From contig JAEYPN010000026.1 of assembly GCA_023410715.1 (NCBI GenBank), positions 117,776-181,775 of the forward strand: a stretch of 64,000 bases of DNA. Direction: 5' to 3'. Both the position numbers and the translations under genes were made by a program. Origin of the DNA: Bacillota bacterium (GTDB taxonomy: Bacteria; Bacillota_I; Bacilli_A; Izemoplasmatales; UBA1188). The notes beneath the pieces were generated by a model that worked only from the letters and a program-made list of their open reading frames with translations, did not search any database and was not told the DNA's origin. Positions 50,785 through 59,664 of the stretch are shown one piece after another (within the stretch, counting starts at the first letter, position 1; each line of letters begins with the position of its first letter).

Positions 50785-51683
50785 TGTTTAAATCAGGATT
50801 TGTTAGCATAATTGGTAAACCAAATGTAGGAAAATCGACATTTTTAAACAGTGTTTTAAAAATGAAACTTGTGATTACTTCTCCAAAGGCCCAAACAACA
50901 AGAAACGTGGTAACAGGAATTTATAATAATCCTGATGCTCAGATTATCTTTTTAGATACTCCTGGCATTCATGACCCAAAGAATAAACTTGATACATATA
51001 TGACAAAAATGTCATATAACTCAACATTAGGTGTTGATCTAGTAATATATATGATTAATGCTTATGACACTTTTAATGAAGAAGATGAAAAAATTCTTAC
51101 ATCGCTTAAACAATCGTCTGTAAAGACTTTTTTGGTGATTAATAAATTAGATTTAATTAAGGACTATATACGCCTAGAAAAAGAAATTGCGCGTTTTAAA
51201 GAGGCATTTTCTTTTGATGGGGTATTCGCAATCAGCGCACTTAATGGTGATAATGTTGAAAGACTTATAAATGATATCGTTGATTCTCTTGAAGAAGGTC
51301 CAATGTATTATCCATCTGATCAAATAACTGATCGACCAGAAAAGTTCATTGTCGCAGAGCTAATTCGTGAAAAAATTTTAGCTTTAACGCATAATGAGGT
51401 TCCTCATTCTGTCATGGTCGAAATTGAAAAATTTAAGTATGATCAAAAAAAGGAACTTTTAATTATTTCTGCGGTTATTGTTGTGGAAAGAGAAAGTCAA
51501 AAATGGATTATCGTTGGCCATAATGGGCAAATGATTAAAAAGATAGGTGAAGAATCAAGACTTGAGATTGAGGCCTTTTTAGGTGAAAAAGTTTATCTAG
51601 AATTGTTTGCTAAAGTCGAAGAGAATTGGAGAAATAAGGAATATTTTTTGAAAAATTTTGGATATAAACAAGAATTAGAATAA
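50784..51683 (+). CDS. era: GTPase Era
   Basis: The 299-residue ribosome-assembly GTPase binds the 3' end of 16S rRNA. G1 'GKPNVGKST' is at about 9-17, the G2 Thr in 'AQTTRN', G3 'DTPGIHDP' near 57, G4 'NKLD' near 119, G5 'ISALNGDN' near 150, and a C-terminal KH domain includes 'VIVVERESQKWIIVGHNGQM' and 'IKKIGEESRLEIE'. It has standard length and sits in the standard cdd-era-recO order. Confidence 0.97.
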   Translation: MFKSGFVSIIGKPNVGKSTFLNSVLKMKLVITSPKAQTTRNVVTGIYNNPDAQIIFLDTPGIHDPKNKLDTYMTKMSYNSTLGVDLVIYMINAYDTFNEEDEKILTSLKQSSVKTFLVINKLDLIKDYIRLEKEIARFKEAFSFDGVFAISALNGDNVERLINDIVDSLEEGPMYYPSDQITDRPEKFIVAELIREKILALTHNEVPHSVMVEIEKFKYDQKKELLIISAVIVVERESQKWIIVGHNGQMIKKIGEESRLEIEAFLGEKVYLELFAKVEENWRNKEYFLKNFGYKQELE

Positions 51684-51722
51684 AGTTGTCGAAACACCAC
51701 AAAATAATTTTGAGGTGTTAAT

Positions 51723-51881
51723 ATGAAAGAAACATGGAAAAAATTTCTTAAGACAGGTAAAATAGATGATTATTTAAAATATAAAAGTGAAGAGTCAAAG
51801 GAGCTTTTTCCTTTTAGTGAGGTCGAGAAGAAGGATGAAAGAAGGAATTGTTCTAAAGGGAGTAGATTACAAGGAAAGTAG
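51723..51881 (+). CDS. yqzL: Small YqzL-like protein between era and recO
   Basis: The 52-residue ORF starts MKETWKKFLKTGKIDDYLKY, with GAGGTG 6 bases before its ATG. The W-x-x-F-x-x-T-G-x-I-D-x-Y-L pattern and its position between era and recO match the YqzL family of Firmicutes. Its last 47 bases overlap the 5' end of recO in another frame; the C-terminal 12 residues (after about residue 40) are therefore unlikely to be conserved. Function is unknown. Confidence 0.8.
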   Translation: MKETWKKFLKTGKIDDYLKYKSEESKELFPFSEVEKKDERRNCSKGSRLQGK

Positions 51882-52548
51882 TAAAATTCTTTACACTTTA
51901 ACTGCAAACGGCGTTGAGTCTATTTTTGCGGAAGGCGCAAAGAAAATTAAATCTTCAAAGACAGCGTTAATACAGCCATTAACGCTTATTTCATTTGAGA
52001 CAACTACTAATAATCGGACCCTAATAGATGGCGAAATTTTAAATGATTTTAATAATATCAAGACAGATATTAAAAAAATGACATTGTCACTTGAAATCAT
52101 GGAAATGGTTTACTATTTTAATGAGACAATTGCTAACAAAGAACTTTTATATACATTTACTAAAACAATTTTAGAAAGAACAAATGATGCAAATGATGAA
52201 TATTTTTATTTTTTAGTCTTTGCTTTAAAATTATTATATTTATTAGGGGTTGCACCAACTCTCATAAAATGTTTGAAATGTTCAACAAAAGACAATCTAT
52301 CATTTTCAGTTAAAAGTGGTGGAACAGTATGTGTTGACCATCTAGATCATTTTTCTAAGCGCTATGAAGTAAAAGATATTGATATTTTAAGAAAATTATA
52401 CTTAACAAATATTAATGATTTAAAGGAATTTGAAATTCCCATTCATCAGAAAAAAGTCATTAGAGGAATAATTGATGAATATTACCAAGACTACTTAGGC
52501 TATGTAACTAGAAGTAGAAAGATGGTTTTTAGTGTTTTTGGATATTAA
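51835..52548 (+). CDS. recO: DNA repair protein RecO
   Basis: The 237-residue protein helps load RecA on SSB-coated DNA. The N-terminal OB fold starts 'MKEGIVLKGVDYKESSKIL', followed by 'GAKKIKSSKTALIQPLTLI', a helical domain, and a zinc-finger-like segment 'CLKCSTKDNLSFSVKSGG' then 'CVDH' near 143-165. ATG 51835 is chosen because it gives the family N-terminus; a start at 51787 would add 16 non-conserved residues. It overlaps yqzL by 47 bases. Confidence 0.93.
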   Translation: MKEGIVLKGVDYKESSKILYTLTANGVESIFAEGAKKIKSSKTALIQPLTLISFETTTNNRTLIDGEILNDFNNIKTDIKKMTLSLEIMEMVYYFNETIANKELLYTFTKTILERTNDANDEYFYFLVFALKLLYLLGVAPTLIKCLKCSTKDNLSFSVKSGGTVCVDHLDHFSKRYEVKDIDILRKLYLTNINDLKEFEIPIHQKKVIRGIIDEYYQDYLGYVTRSRKMVFSVFGY

Positions 52549-52569
52549 AAAAAGGTTAGAGGAAAAATT

Positions 52570-53238
52570 ATGAGTATTAGAAAAGATTATTTACCTAAAC
52601 ATAAAGAAATTACTATTTATCAAGATGATGAAATGTTTAAAGTTAACACGGATACAGAAGTATTAGGAGAGTTTGTTGAGGTTTATAAGGAAGATACTGT
52701 TTTAGATATGGGAACCAATAATGGCGCCCTTTTAATTTATGCAAGTTTTTTTAGTCCTAAAAAATTGATTGGTTTAGAAATAAATAGTAAAGCCTTAGAA
52801 CTTGCCAAAAGAAATTTAGAAGAAAATAATATTACAAATTATGAATTAATAAATGATAATATCAATACATACCAAGGTGATTTAGTTGATGTAATTATTT
52901 GTAATCCCCCTTATTTTAAAACAAGGATAGAAGACAGGGGATTAAATAAGTATAAATCACTTGCAAAGCATGAAAATGATTTAACTCTAGAATCATTAAT
53001 TTCATCAATCAATCGTAATTTAAAAGATAATGGTACTTTATATCTCTTATTTTTAAGCTCAAGATTAAATGAAGTAATGACTGAATTAAATAAGTATCAT
53101 ATATGTGTTAAAACTATAAAATTTGTTTATGACATTAATAAAGAATACTCAAATGTTGTATTGATTAAAGCTGTAAAAGGCGCAAATGATGGTTTAGTTG
53201 TTTTAAAACCAGTAATTATTGACAGAAATGCAGTTTAA
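52570..53238 (+). CDS. TrmN6-like tRNA adenine-N6 methyltransferase
   Basis: The 222-residue class I SAM methyltransferase has motif I 'VLDMGTNNGALLIYA' near residue 45, the acidic 'LIGLEINSKALELAKRNL' and the N6-adenine motif 'IICNPPYFK' near 113. 'DEMFKVNTDTEVLGEF' at the start resembles YabB/TrmN6 proteins that modify A37 of tRNA-Val. In Bacillus the homologue is elsewhere (near tmk/yaaT); here it follows recO. The exact target is inferred. Confidence 0.85.
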   Translation: MSIRKDYLPKHKEITIYQDDEMFKVNTDTEVLGEFVEVYKEDTVLDMGTNNGALLIYASFFSPKKLIGLEINSKALELAKRNLEENNITNYELINDNINTYQGDLVDVIICNPPYFKTRIEDRGLNKYKSLAKHENDLTLESLISSINRNLKDNGTLYLLFLSSRLNEVMTELNKYHICVKTIKFVYDINKEYSNVVLIKAVKGANDGLVVLKPVIIDRNAV

Positions 53239-53275
53239 AGATACATTAAAATTCTTTTTTATAAAAAAAACTTGG

Positions 53276-53312
53276 CAATCAACAATATTTTATGATTGTT
53301 TTTTGTTTTTTT
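53276..53312 (+). terminator. Rho-independent terminator after the methyltransferase gene
   Basis: CAATCA (53276-53281) pairs with TGATTG (53293-53298) over an 11-base loop, followed by a long T-rich tract. It separates the yqfC-trmN6 operon from glyQS. Confidence 0.7.
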
Positions 53313-53357
53313 TCTAAAAAATATGCAAAAATTTCAATAAAATGACCAATTTATCGG

Positions 53358-53363
53358 TATAAT
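53358..53363 (+). promoter_or_regulatory. -10 element candidate for glyQS operon
   Basis: TATAAT lies 35 bases before the glyQS ATG; no convincing -35 is present. No T-box signature is present in this 159-base gap. Confidence 0.4.
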
Positions 53364-53397
53364 AATAAAGGAAAACATTATATGTGTGGAGGAGTAT

Positions 53398-54759
53398 ATG
53401 AAAGTATCAATGGAGAATTTAGTAACCTTCGCTAAACAAAGCGGTTTTGTTTATCAAGGTAGTGAAATTTATGGAGGTTTAGCAAACACTTGGGACTATG
53501 GTCCAATAGGTGTTGAACTAAAAAATAATTTAAAAAAAGCATGGTGGAAAAAGTTTATTCAAGAATCACCAAATAATGTAGGTTTAGATTCTGCGATTTT
53601 ACTTAATCCAAAGGTTTGGGTCGCTAGTGGTCACGTTGGGGGATTTAATGATCCATTAATGGACTGTAAGCATTGTAAAACAAGACATAGAGCTGATAAA
53701 CTAATAAGTAATGCGACAAATGGTGAAGTTGACGCTGATGGTTGGACGAAAGAAGAAATGTATAATTACATTATGGAACATAAAATAACTTGTCCTGTAT
53801 GTGGATCATTAAATTATACAGAAATTCGTGAATTTAATCTGATGTTTAAAACTTATCAAGGTGTTGTAGAAGATAGTAAAAGTATCGTTTATTTACGCCC
53901 TGAAACATGCCAAGGAATTTTCTTGAATTTTAAAAATGTGCAAAGAACATCAAGAAAAAAAGTTCCTTTTGGAATTGGTCAAATTGGCAAAAGTTTTAGA
54001 AATGAAATTACACCAGGTAATTTTATCTTTAGAGTAAGAGAATTTGAACAAATGGAATTAGAATTCTTTTGTAAACCAGGAACAGAAATTGAATGGTTTA
54101 ATTATTTTAAAGAAGAATGTAAGAAGTTCTTAATGGGTTTAAATATTGATGCTGATGATTTAAAATTTTATGATCATCCAAAAGAAAAGTTATCACATTA
54201 TTCAAATGCGACAACTGATATTCTATATAATTTCCCTTGGGGATTTGATGAATTATGGGGTATTGCTTCACGTACTAACTTTGACTTAAATGCTCATCAA
54301 ACTGCTTCATCAGAAAATTTAGAATATTTAGATCCAGAAACTAATGAAAAATATTTACCATATGTTGTTGAGCCATCTTTAGGATGCGATAGATTATTCT
54401 TGGCTATTTTAAATAGTGCATATGAAGAAACAGAACGTGGTGTAGTTTTACACTTACATCCATATTTAGCACCATATAAAGCTTGTATTTTACCTTTAAT
54501 TAAAAAGAATCATAGTGAAAAAGCTATGGAAGTATTTAACTTGCTTAGCAAACACTTTATGGTAACTTATGATGAAGCTGGTAAGATTGGTAAAAGATAT
54601 TACCGTCAAGATAGCATTGGAACGCCATTTGCTATCACTATTGATGATGATTCATTAGCTAATAATACTGTTACTATAAGAGATAGAGACACCCAAAAAC
54701 AAGATATTGTTCAAATTAGCGATTTAGTAAATTATTTAGCCGAAAAACTTTCTTATTAA
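53398..54759 (+). CDS. glyQS: Glycyl-tRNA synthetase, single-chain (alpha2) type
   Basis: The 453-residue class II synthetase charges tRNA-Gly. It has 'FVYQGSEIYGGLANTWDYGP' (start of motif 1 region), 'CKHCKTRH' and 'CPVCGSLNY' Cys pairs in the insertion, 'YLRPETCQGIFLNF', motif 2 'GIGQIGKSFRNEITPGNFIF', motif 3 'VVEPSLGCDRLFLA' and an anticodon-binding C-terminus. It is the eukaryote/archaea-like homodimeric type rather than bacterial GlyQ plus GlyS. ATG 53398 follows GGAGGAG; the GTG at 53386 overlaps the ribosome site. Confidence 0.96.
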   Translation: MKVSMENLVTFAKQSGFVYQGSEIYGGLANTWDYGPIGVELKNNLKKAWWKKFIQESPNNVGLDSAILLNPKVWVASGHVGGFNDPLMDCKHCKTRHRADKLISNATNGEVDADGWTKEEMYNYIMEHKITCPVCGSLNYTEIREFNLMFKTYQGVVEDSKSIVYLRPETCQGIFLNFKNVQRTSRKKVPFGIGQIGKSFRNEITPGNFIFRVREFEQMELEFFCKPGTEIEWFNYFKEECKKFLMGLNIDADDLKFYDHPKEKLSHYSNATTDILYNFPWGFDELWGIASRTNFDLNAHQTASSENLEYLDPETNEKYLPYVVEPSLGCDRLFLAILNSAYEETERGVVLHLHPYLAPYKACILPLIKKNHSEKAMEVFNLLSKHFMVTYDEAGKIGKRYYRQDSIGTPFAITIDDDSLANNTVTIRDRDTQKQDIVQISDLVNYLAEKLSY

Positions 54760-54771
54760 AAGGAGGTATTT

Positions 54772-56484
54772 ATGAATGACAATAATTTGTTTCAAAAGGT
54801 AATTGATAATGTTGATATTGTGGATTACATTTCTGAAACAGTTACCTTAACTCCTAAGGGTAAAAACTTTTTTGGTATTTGCCCTTTTCATAATGATAAT
54901 AATCCCTCAATGTCAGTTTCAAGAGAACGTAAAATTTATCACTGCTTTAGCTGCTTAGAAGGTGGGAATGTCATTAACTTCTGTGCAAACTCAAGGCATA
55001 TAAGCTATCTTGAGGCGGCTATTTATTTAGCAAACAAATATAATATTGATGTAAGTGAATTTAAAAATAATAAACAAGTACCATCAAATGATCGTTTTTA
55101 TCACATTAATGAGATTGCAAAAAACTACTATATGTATGCTTTACGTAATCTAAAAGATGATTCACTAATTAAAACTTATTTAGCGAAAAGACGGATGGAT
55201 ATCGATATTATTAGAATGTTTAGCATTGGGTATGCGGACTCATCTTCATCGATGGGGAAAACGCTCGAGTCAAAAAACATTTTATCAACAGATTTAATTA
55301 AACTGGGATTAATTAAAAATGAGAAAGACTTGTTTTACGATCGAATCATTTTCCCGATACACGATGAATTTGGCCGTGTTGTCGCATTTAGCGGCCGCAT
55401 CTACAAAGAGACAAAGGATGAACCTAAATATATTAACTCACCAGAAACGGTTGTGTTCCAAAAAAGAAATGTTTTATATAACTTACATAATGCCATAAGA
55501 AGCATCAAAGAAAAAGGATACGTTATTTTATATGAAGGCTTTATGGATGTTATCGCAGCTTATAAGGCAAGTGTCTATAATGCCGTTGCTTCAATGGGAA
55601 CCAATTTAACTAAAGAACAGGTTAAATTACTTAAGAAATATATTGATAATATTGTGATCTGTTATGATGGCGACTTTGCCGGGGTTCAAGCAACCAGACA
55701 GGCGATAAAACTCTTAGAAGAAGAGAAATTTAAGATAAAAATCTTACTAATGCCTGAAGGATTAGACCCCGATGAGTATTATAACAAATATGGTAATGTA
55801 CAATTTGTCAAATATTTAGAGGAAAATAAAATTGATAAAATTGATTACTACTATTTAGGTTATAAAAATAATTATGATATTAATACGCCATCAGGAAAAG
55901 AAGATTTTAAAAATGCCGTATTTAGAGAAATTAAAGATTTAAAATCGAATACGATTTATGAGACATATTTAAAAAGACTTGAAAAAGACTTAAATATTTC
56001 TTATGAATCTTTATCTGAAGATTTTAAAGTGTTTATTGGTAAAAAGGTTTTAATAAAAAAAGAACCAATTCCAGAACTAAAAATTGTTCCTAAACATATT
56101 AAAGCTGAAGATATAATTATTAATTATATGCTTTATAACAATAAATATGTAAAAATTGCAAAAGAAAACTTAGGTGAATTTTTTGCAACAAATAGTATTA
56201 ATAGAAAAATAGCTTTCAAATTATTTGATTTATATGATCAAAATAAAAAAGCATCAGGTAAAGATGTTTTAAAAGAACTTGGTGTAATTAAAGATAATTT
56301 TGAAGGTTATAAATATCAAGAAGAAGAGTTTAATGACTGCATAACAGTGTTAAAGTACAAACAAATTGATGATGAAATTTCTATAATTAAAGAAAAAATC
56401 AAAAACACAAAAGATACAGATGAGTCGTTTAAATTAACTAATAAGATGATCGAACTCAAAAGGAGTAAAAATGGACAAAAATAA
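54772..56484 (+). CDS. dnaG: DNA primase
   Basis: The 570-residue primase has an N-terminal CHC2 zinc finger ('CPFHNDNNPSMSV', 'YHCFSC', residues about 39-62) and a catalytic core with 'FSGRIYKETKDEPKYINSPE'. The TOPRIM domain includes 'VILYEGFMDVIAAYKA' with its Glu near 260 and 'VICYDGDFAGVQAT' near 305; a C-terminal helicase-interacting part follows. It lays RNA primers at the fork. It has an AAGGAGG site and overlaps rpoD by 14 bases, the conserved dnaG-rpoD pair. Confidence 0.97.
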   Translation: MNDNNLFQKVIDNVDIVDYISETVTLTPKGKNFFGICPFHNDNNPSMSVSRERKIYHCFSCLEGGNVINFCANSRHISYLEAAIYLANKYNIDVSEFKNNKQVPSNDRFYHINEIAKNYYMYALRNLKDDSLIKTYLAKRRMDIDIIRMFSIGYADSSSSMGKTLESKNILSTDLIKLGLIKNEKDLFYDRIIFPIHDEFGRVVAFSGRIYKETKDEPKYINSPETVVFQKRNVLYNLHNAIRSIKEKGYVILYEGFMDVIAAYKASVYNAVASMGTNLTKEQVKLLKKYIDNIVICYDGDFAGVQATRQAIKLLEEEKFKIKILLMPEGLDPDEYYNKYGNVQFVKYLEENKIDKIDYYYLGYKNNYDINTPSGKEDFKNAVFREIKDLKSNTIYETYLKRLEKDLNISYESLSEDFKVFIGKKVLIKKEPIPELKIVPKHIKAEDIIINYMLYNNKYVKIAKENLGEFFATNSINRKIAFKLFDLYDQNKKASGKDVLKELGVIKDNFEGYKYQEEEFNDCITVLKYKQIDDEISIIKEKIKNTKDTDESFKLTNKMIELKRSKNGQK

Positions 56485-57778
56485 ATTAATAGATGTATTA
56501 TCGATGCTATATGACAACAGAGGATATGTATTATATAGTGAAATCAGCAAATATTTTGAAAAAGATTCAGAAGACTATGATGATGTTTTAAGTGCTTTAG
56601 AAGATAAAAATATTGAACTATTTAATTCTGCTGAAGAATATCAAAAAACTTTAGAGGAAATTGACTTTGATAGTGACAAAAATGATGAAGTGGTAGAAGA
56701 GATAAATGTTGATGAAGATGATGATTTTGAAGATGATCTTGATCACATTGAAGAACCAGATTTTATTGAAGAAGAACCTATTGAAGTAATTGACTTTGAA
56801 AATTTTGATGACTTGTTCTCCTCAAAAGTATTTGGATCAAATGTCGCTATTAAGGTTGATGACCCAGTAAGAATGTATTTAAAAGAAATTGGTCGTGTTG
56901 AACTACTTGATGGTGATAAAGAGCATGAACTTGCGATTTTAATTTCTCGTTGTCGTAAGGAAAAAGAAGAATTCAAACAAAAAATTGAAAATGGCTATAC
57001 TCCTTCAGCTGAAGAAATTAACTATATTGATGAATTAACTTTAAAAGGTGAACAAGCTGAAAAAGAACTAGTTGAAGCTAACCTAAGACTAGTTGTTTCG
57101 ATTGCTAAACGTTATGTTGGTCGTGGTATGCAATTCCTTGATTTGATTCAAGAGGGTAATATGGGCCTTATGAAGGCTGTTTATAAATTTGATGATACCA
57201 AAGGATTTAAGTTTTCAACATATGCAACATGGTGGATTAGACAAGCAATCACAAGAGCTATCGCTGACCAAGCAAGAACCATTAGAATTCCAGTTCATAT
57301 GGTTGAAACAATTAACAAACTTGTTAGAACCCAAAGAATTTTACTACAAAAATTGAAAAGAGAGCCTACTCCTGAAGAAGTGGCTCAAGAAATGAAAATA
57401 CCTGTAGAAAAAGTTTTACAAATTCAAAAAGTAGCGCAAGAACCTATTTCTCTTGAATCACCTGTTGGTGAAGAAGAGGATTCATCTTTAGGTGATTTTA
57501 TTGCCGATCAAGAGACTTTAACACCTGAAGAATATACTTCTAAAGAAATGTTAAAGCGTGAACTTGATTCTGTTCTTGAAACTCTAACTGATCGTGAAGA
57601 AAAAGTTTTAAGAATGCGTTTTGGATTACTTGATGGAAGAACAAGAACTTTAGAAGAAGTTGGTAAAGCTTTTGGCGTAACAAGAGAGCGTATTAGACAA
57701 ATTGAAGCTAAGGCTTTAAGAAAACTTCGTCATCCATCAAGATCGAAAAAGCTTAAAGACTTCATGAGTGGTAAATAA
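56471..57778 (+). CDS. rpoD: Primary sigma factor RpoD/SigA
   Basis: The 435-residue sigma-70 has region 1.1 at the N-terminus, a very acidic linker (about 60-105, Asp/Glu-rich), region 1.2 'DPVRMYLKEIGRVELL' near 133, region 2 'LVSIAKRYVGRGMQFLDLIQ' and 'GFKFSTYATWWIRQAITRAI', region 3 'HMVETINKLVR', and region 4.2 'TLEEVGKAFGVTRERIRQIE' with 'AKALRKLRHPSR'. The intact 4.2 and 2.4 regions fit the TTGACA/TATAAT promoters seen in this window. Confidence 0.98.
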   Translation: MDKNKLIDVLSMLYDNRGYVLYSEISKYFEKDSEDYDDVLSALEDKNIELFNSAEEYQKTLEEIDFDSDKNDEVVEEINVDEDDDFEDDLDHIEEPDFIEEEPIEVIDFENFDDLFSSKVFGSNVAIKVDDPVRMYLKEIGRVELLDGDKEHELAILISRCRKEKEEFKQKIENGYTPSAEEINYIDELTLKGEQAEKELVEANLRLVVSIAKRYVGRGMQFLDLIQEGNMGLMKAVYKFDDTKGFKFSTYATWWIRQAITRAIADQARTIRIPVHMVETINKLVRTQRILLQKLKREPTPEEVAQEMKIPVEKVLQIQKVAQEPISLESPVGEEEDSSLGDFIADQETLTPEEYTSKEMLKRELDSVLETLTDREEKVLRMRFGLLDGRTRTLEEVGKAFGVTRERIRQIEAKALRKLRHPSRSKKLKDFMSGK

Positions 57779-58437
57779 TGTTACTTAGCAAGAGGTTAAA
57801 GAAAGCCTATGATTTAGTTTTAAAAGGTGCAAGGATTGTTGACCTTGGTTGTGACCATGGCTATTTAGGTATAACTCTTGTAAAAAATGATATTGCATCT
57901 TACGCATACTTAGTTGATGTGAATAAATCACCTCTTGAAGAAGCGAAGAAAAATGTTATAAAATATGAAGTAAGTGATAAATGTGAATGCATTTTATCAG
58001 ATGGCTTAAAAAATGTAAATGGAACTTTTGATCATATCTTAATTTTAGGAATGGGTGGACTAGCTATTATAGATATTTTAAAAGCTTATAACTTAATTGT
58101 TGAAACTTTAATTTTATCGCCTCATAAGGACGTCTATGAACTTAGAAAATACTTAGAAGAGATAAATTATGAAATAACTTATGAAACATTTATAATTGAT
58201 AAAAATAAGCATTATTTTATCATTAAAGCCATTCCCGGTGAAAGTAAGTCAAATGAAATCGAATTTCTTTTTGGTAAATACAATTTAACACATGAAAATG
58301 AGGAATTTTATGACTACTTAAAAAAGAAAATTAGTTATTATGAGAACTGCTTAAATAATTCACCTCATGCAAAAACACTTAAAGAAAAACTAGATCAATT
58401 TTACGAGGCAAAAAATGAATACGAAAGATATAATTAA
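57778..58437 (+). CDS. trmK: tRNA (adenine22-N1)-methyltransferase TrmK
   Basis: The 219-residue SAM-dependent enzyme has motif I 'IVDLGCDHGYLGI' near residue 20, 'AYLVDVNKSPLEEAKKNV', 'CECILSDGLKNV' and 'HILILGMGGLAIIDIL' near 84, the TrmK/YqfN pattern, and a coiled C-terminal part. It shares one base with the rpoD stop (TAATG) and overlaps nif3 by 23 bases, the usual rpoD-trmK-nif3 order. Confidence 0.94.
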   Translation: MLLSKRLKKAYDLVLKGARIVDLGCDHGYLGITLVKNDIASYAYLVDVNKSPLEEAKKNVIKYEVSDKCECILSDGLKNVNGTFDHILILGMGGLAIIDILKAYNLIVETLILSPHKDVYELRKYLEEINYEITYETFIIDKNKHYFIIKAIPGESKSNEIEFLFGKYNLTHENEEFYDYLKKKISYYENCLNNSPHAKTLKEKLDQFYEAKNEYERYN

Positions 58438-59182
58438 AGTAATAGAAGATAAATATCCGGTGAATCTAGCTTATGATTGGGATAATGTAGGACTAATGAT
58501 TGGTTCATATAATCTTCCAGTAAAAAAGGTTTTAATTGCACTAGACTTAACAAAAAAGGTACTAGAAGAAGCGATAAATAATAAAATTAACTTAATTATT
58601 ACACATCATCCATTTATTTTTACACCAATTATGAATATTAATTTTGATACTGTTAAAGGTCATATGATTAAGGACTTAATTACTAATAAGATAACTGTTT
58701 ATTCAATGCATACTAATTTTGATTGTAATCTATATGGCATGAATTATGTCTTAGCGACTAAACTCGGCTTGAAGAATCAAGAAATGTTAGATGATGAAGA
58801 AAAAATTGGAGTTATTGGTGACTTAGAAGAAGGCATTAATATAACTGATTTTATTAGGATGGTAAAAGATAAATTCAATCTTCCTGATGTTAAATACTAT
58901 GGTAAGGAAGAAAAGATGATCAAAAAGGTTGGAATATCAGGTGGATCTGGATCTAAACATATTGGCGTTGCCAAAAGAAAAAACTGTGATGTTTATTTAA
59001 CTGGTGATATAACTTATCATACAGCCTTAGACATCCATAGCTTAGGCTTAAATGTCATTGATATAAATCATTATGCCGAAAATGTCTTTACGTCTTATAT
59101 GAAAGATTTTTTAAATAGTAATTTTTCAGATTTAGAAGTAATGACATCAGAAGTTGATGTTTGTCCTTATAAATTATTTTAA
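58415..59182 (+). CDS. Nif3-like dinuclear metal-centre protein (YqfO family)
   Basis: The 255-residue protein has metal-ligand motifs 'YDWDNVGLMIG' near 20, 'LIITHHPFIF' near 62, 'YSMHTNFDCNLYGMNYVLA' near 96, 'GGSGSKHIGVAKRKNCDVYL' and 'TGDITYHTALD', and 'DINHYAENV' near the end. It lacks the central PII-like insertion of the 370-residue Bacillus YqfO. The biochemical role is not settled for the family. It is closed by a strong terminator. Confidence 0.92.
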   Translation: MNTKDIIKVIEDKYPVNLAYDWDNVGLMIGSYNLPVKKVLIALDLTKKVLEEAINNKINLIITHHPFIFTPIMNINFDTVKGHMIKDLITNKITVYSMHTNFDCNLYGMNYVLATKLGLKNQEMLDDEEKIGVIGDLEEGINITDFIRMVKDKFNLPDVKYYGKEEKMIKKVGISGGSGSKHIGVAKRKNCDVYLTGDITYHTALDIHSLGLNVIDINHYAENVFTSYMKDFLNSNFSDLEVMTSEVDVCPYKLF

Positions 59183-59190
59183 ATATACAA

Positions 59191-59226
59191 AAAGAAGTGT
59201 TGATTATCGAACGCTTCTTTTTTTTA
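59191..59226 (+). terminator. Rho-independent terminator closing the glyQS-nif3 operon
   Basis: AAGAAGTGTT pairs with AACGCTTCTT (one G-U pair) over an 8-base loop, followed by about eight Ts. Confidence 0.9.
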
Positions 59227-59567
59227 GTGATAAGCTATAAAAATCTTGATACAGCACAAAACATTGATGAGTAAAGACTCTGGGGAGTGGTATCTTTAAT
59301 TTTTCTAAACATAGTCAGTGAATTATAATCCTCTGTATGCATCAAGAAGATCTAGATGAATCAAATGTAAATGTAAATGTAAAGTGTAAATTGTAAAAAA
59401 GAGAGTAAAGAAATTTTTTATATTTATTTAGTTAAACAATAAAATTATTGCATTTTACCTTCTTCCAATTTTTCAAATAAAAAACTTTTTTTGTTCTCCC
59501 AAAAACCATCTCTCATTTAATCATTAGAAAAACGTCTTTTTTCTCACTTATATTTTTCTTTTGGATA
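59227..59567. other. Gene-free AT-rich stretch
   Basis: I see no coding frame, RNA gene or clear promoter here. It contains only a short TAAATG tandem run (59363-59397). It marks the boundary between conserved core genes and the decayed RHS/IS region. Confidence 0.6.
59363..59397. repeat. Short degenerate tandem repeat (AAATGT units)
   Basis: Three perfect AAATGT units followed by variants (AAAGTGT, AAATTGT). It is a simple-sequence tract with no evident function. Confidence 0.6.
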
Positions 59568-59664
59568 TGGTGCTAGTATAGATATATTGACACATCCTTT
59601 ACTGTTATTAATTATATCATAATTTTTTGTCTAACTAAATGTGCCTATATATATACTAGCACCA
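59568..59664. mobile_element. 97-bp MITE-like derivative of the IS3-type element at 63875
   Basis: It begins TGGTGCTAGTATAGATATAT and ends TATATATATACTAGCACCA, imperfect terminal inverted repeats of about 25 bp. Bases 59589-59664 are nearly the reverse complement of the IS left end (63875-63951), including its promoter region, joined to the other 21-base end at a GACAC microhomology. No obvious target duplication flanks it (ATA on the left, CAC on the right). The RHS frame stays open through most of it, to a TAG at 59574. Confidence 0.82.

Noticed and set aside
53239..53397. T-box riboswitch before glyQS
   Set aside because: The gap is short, holds the preceding terminator, and has no T-box motif or antiterminator.
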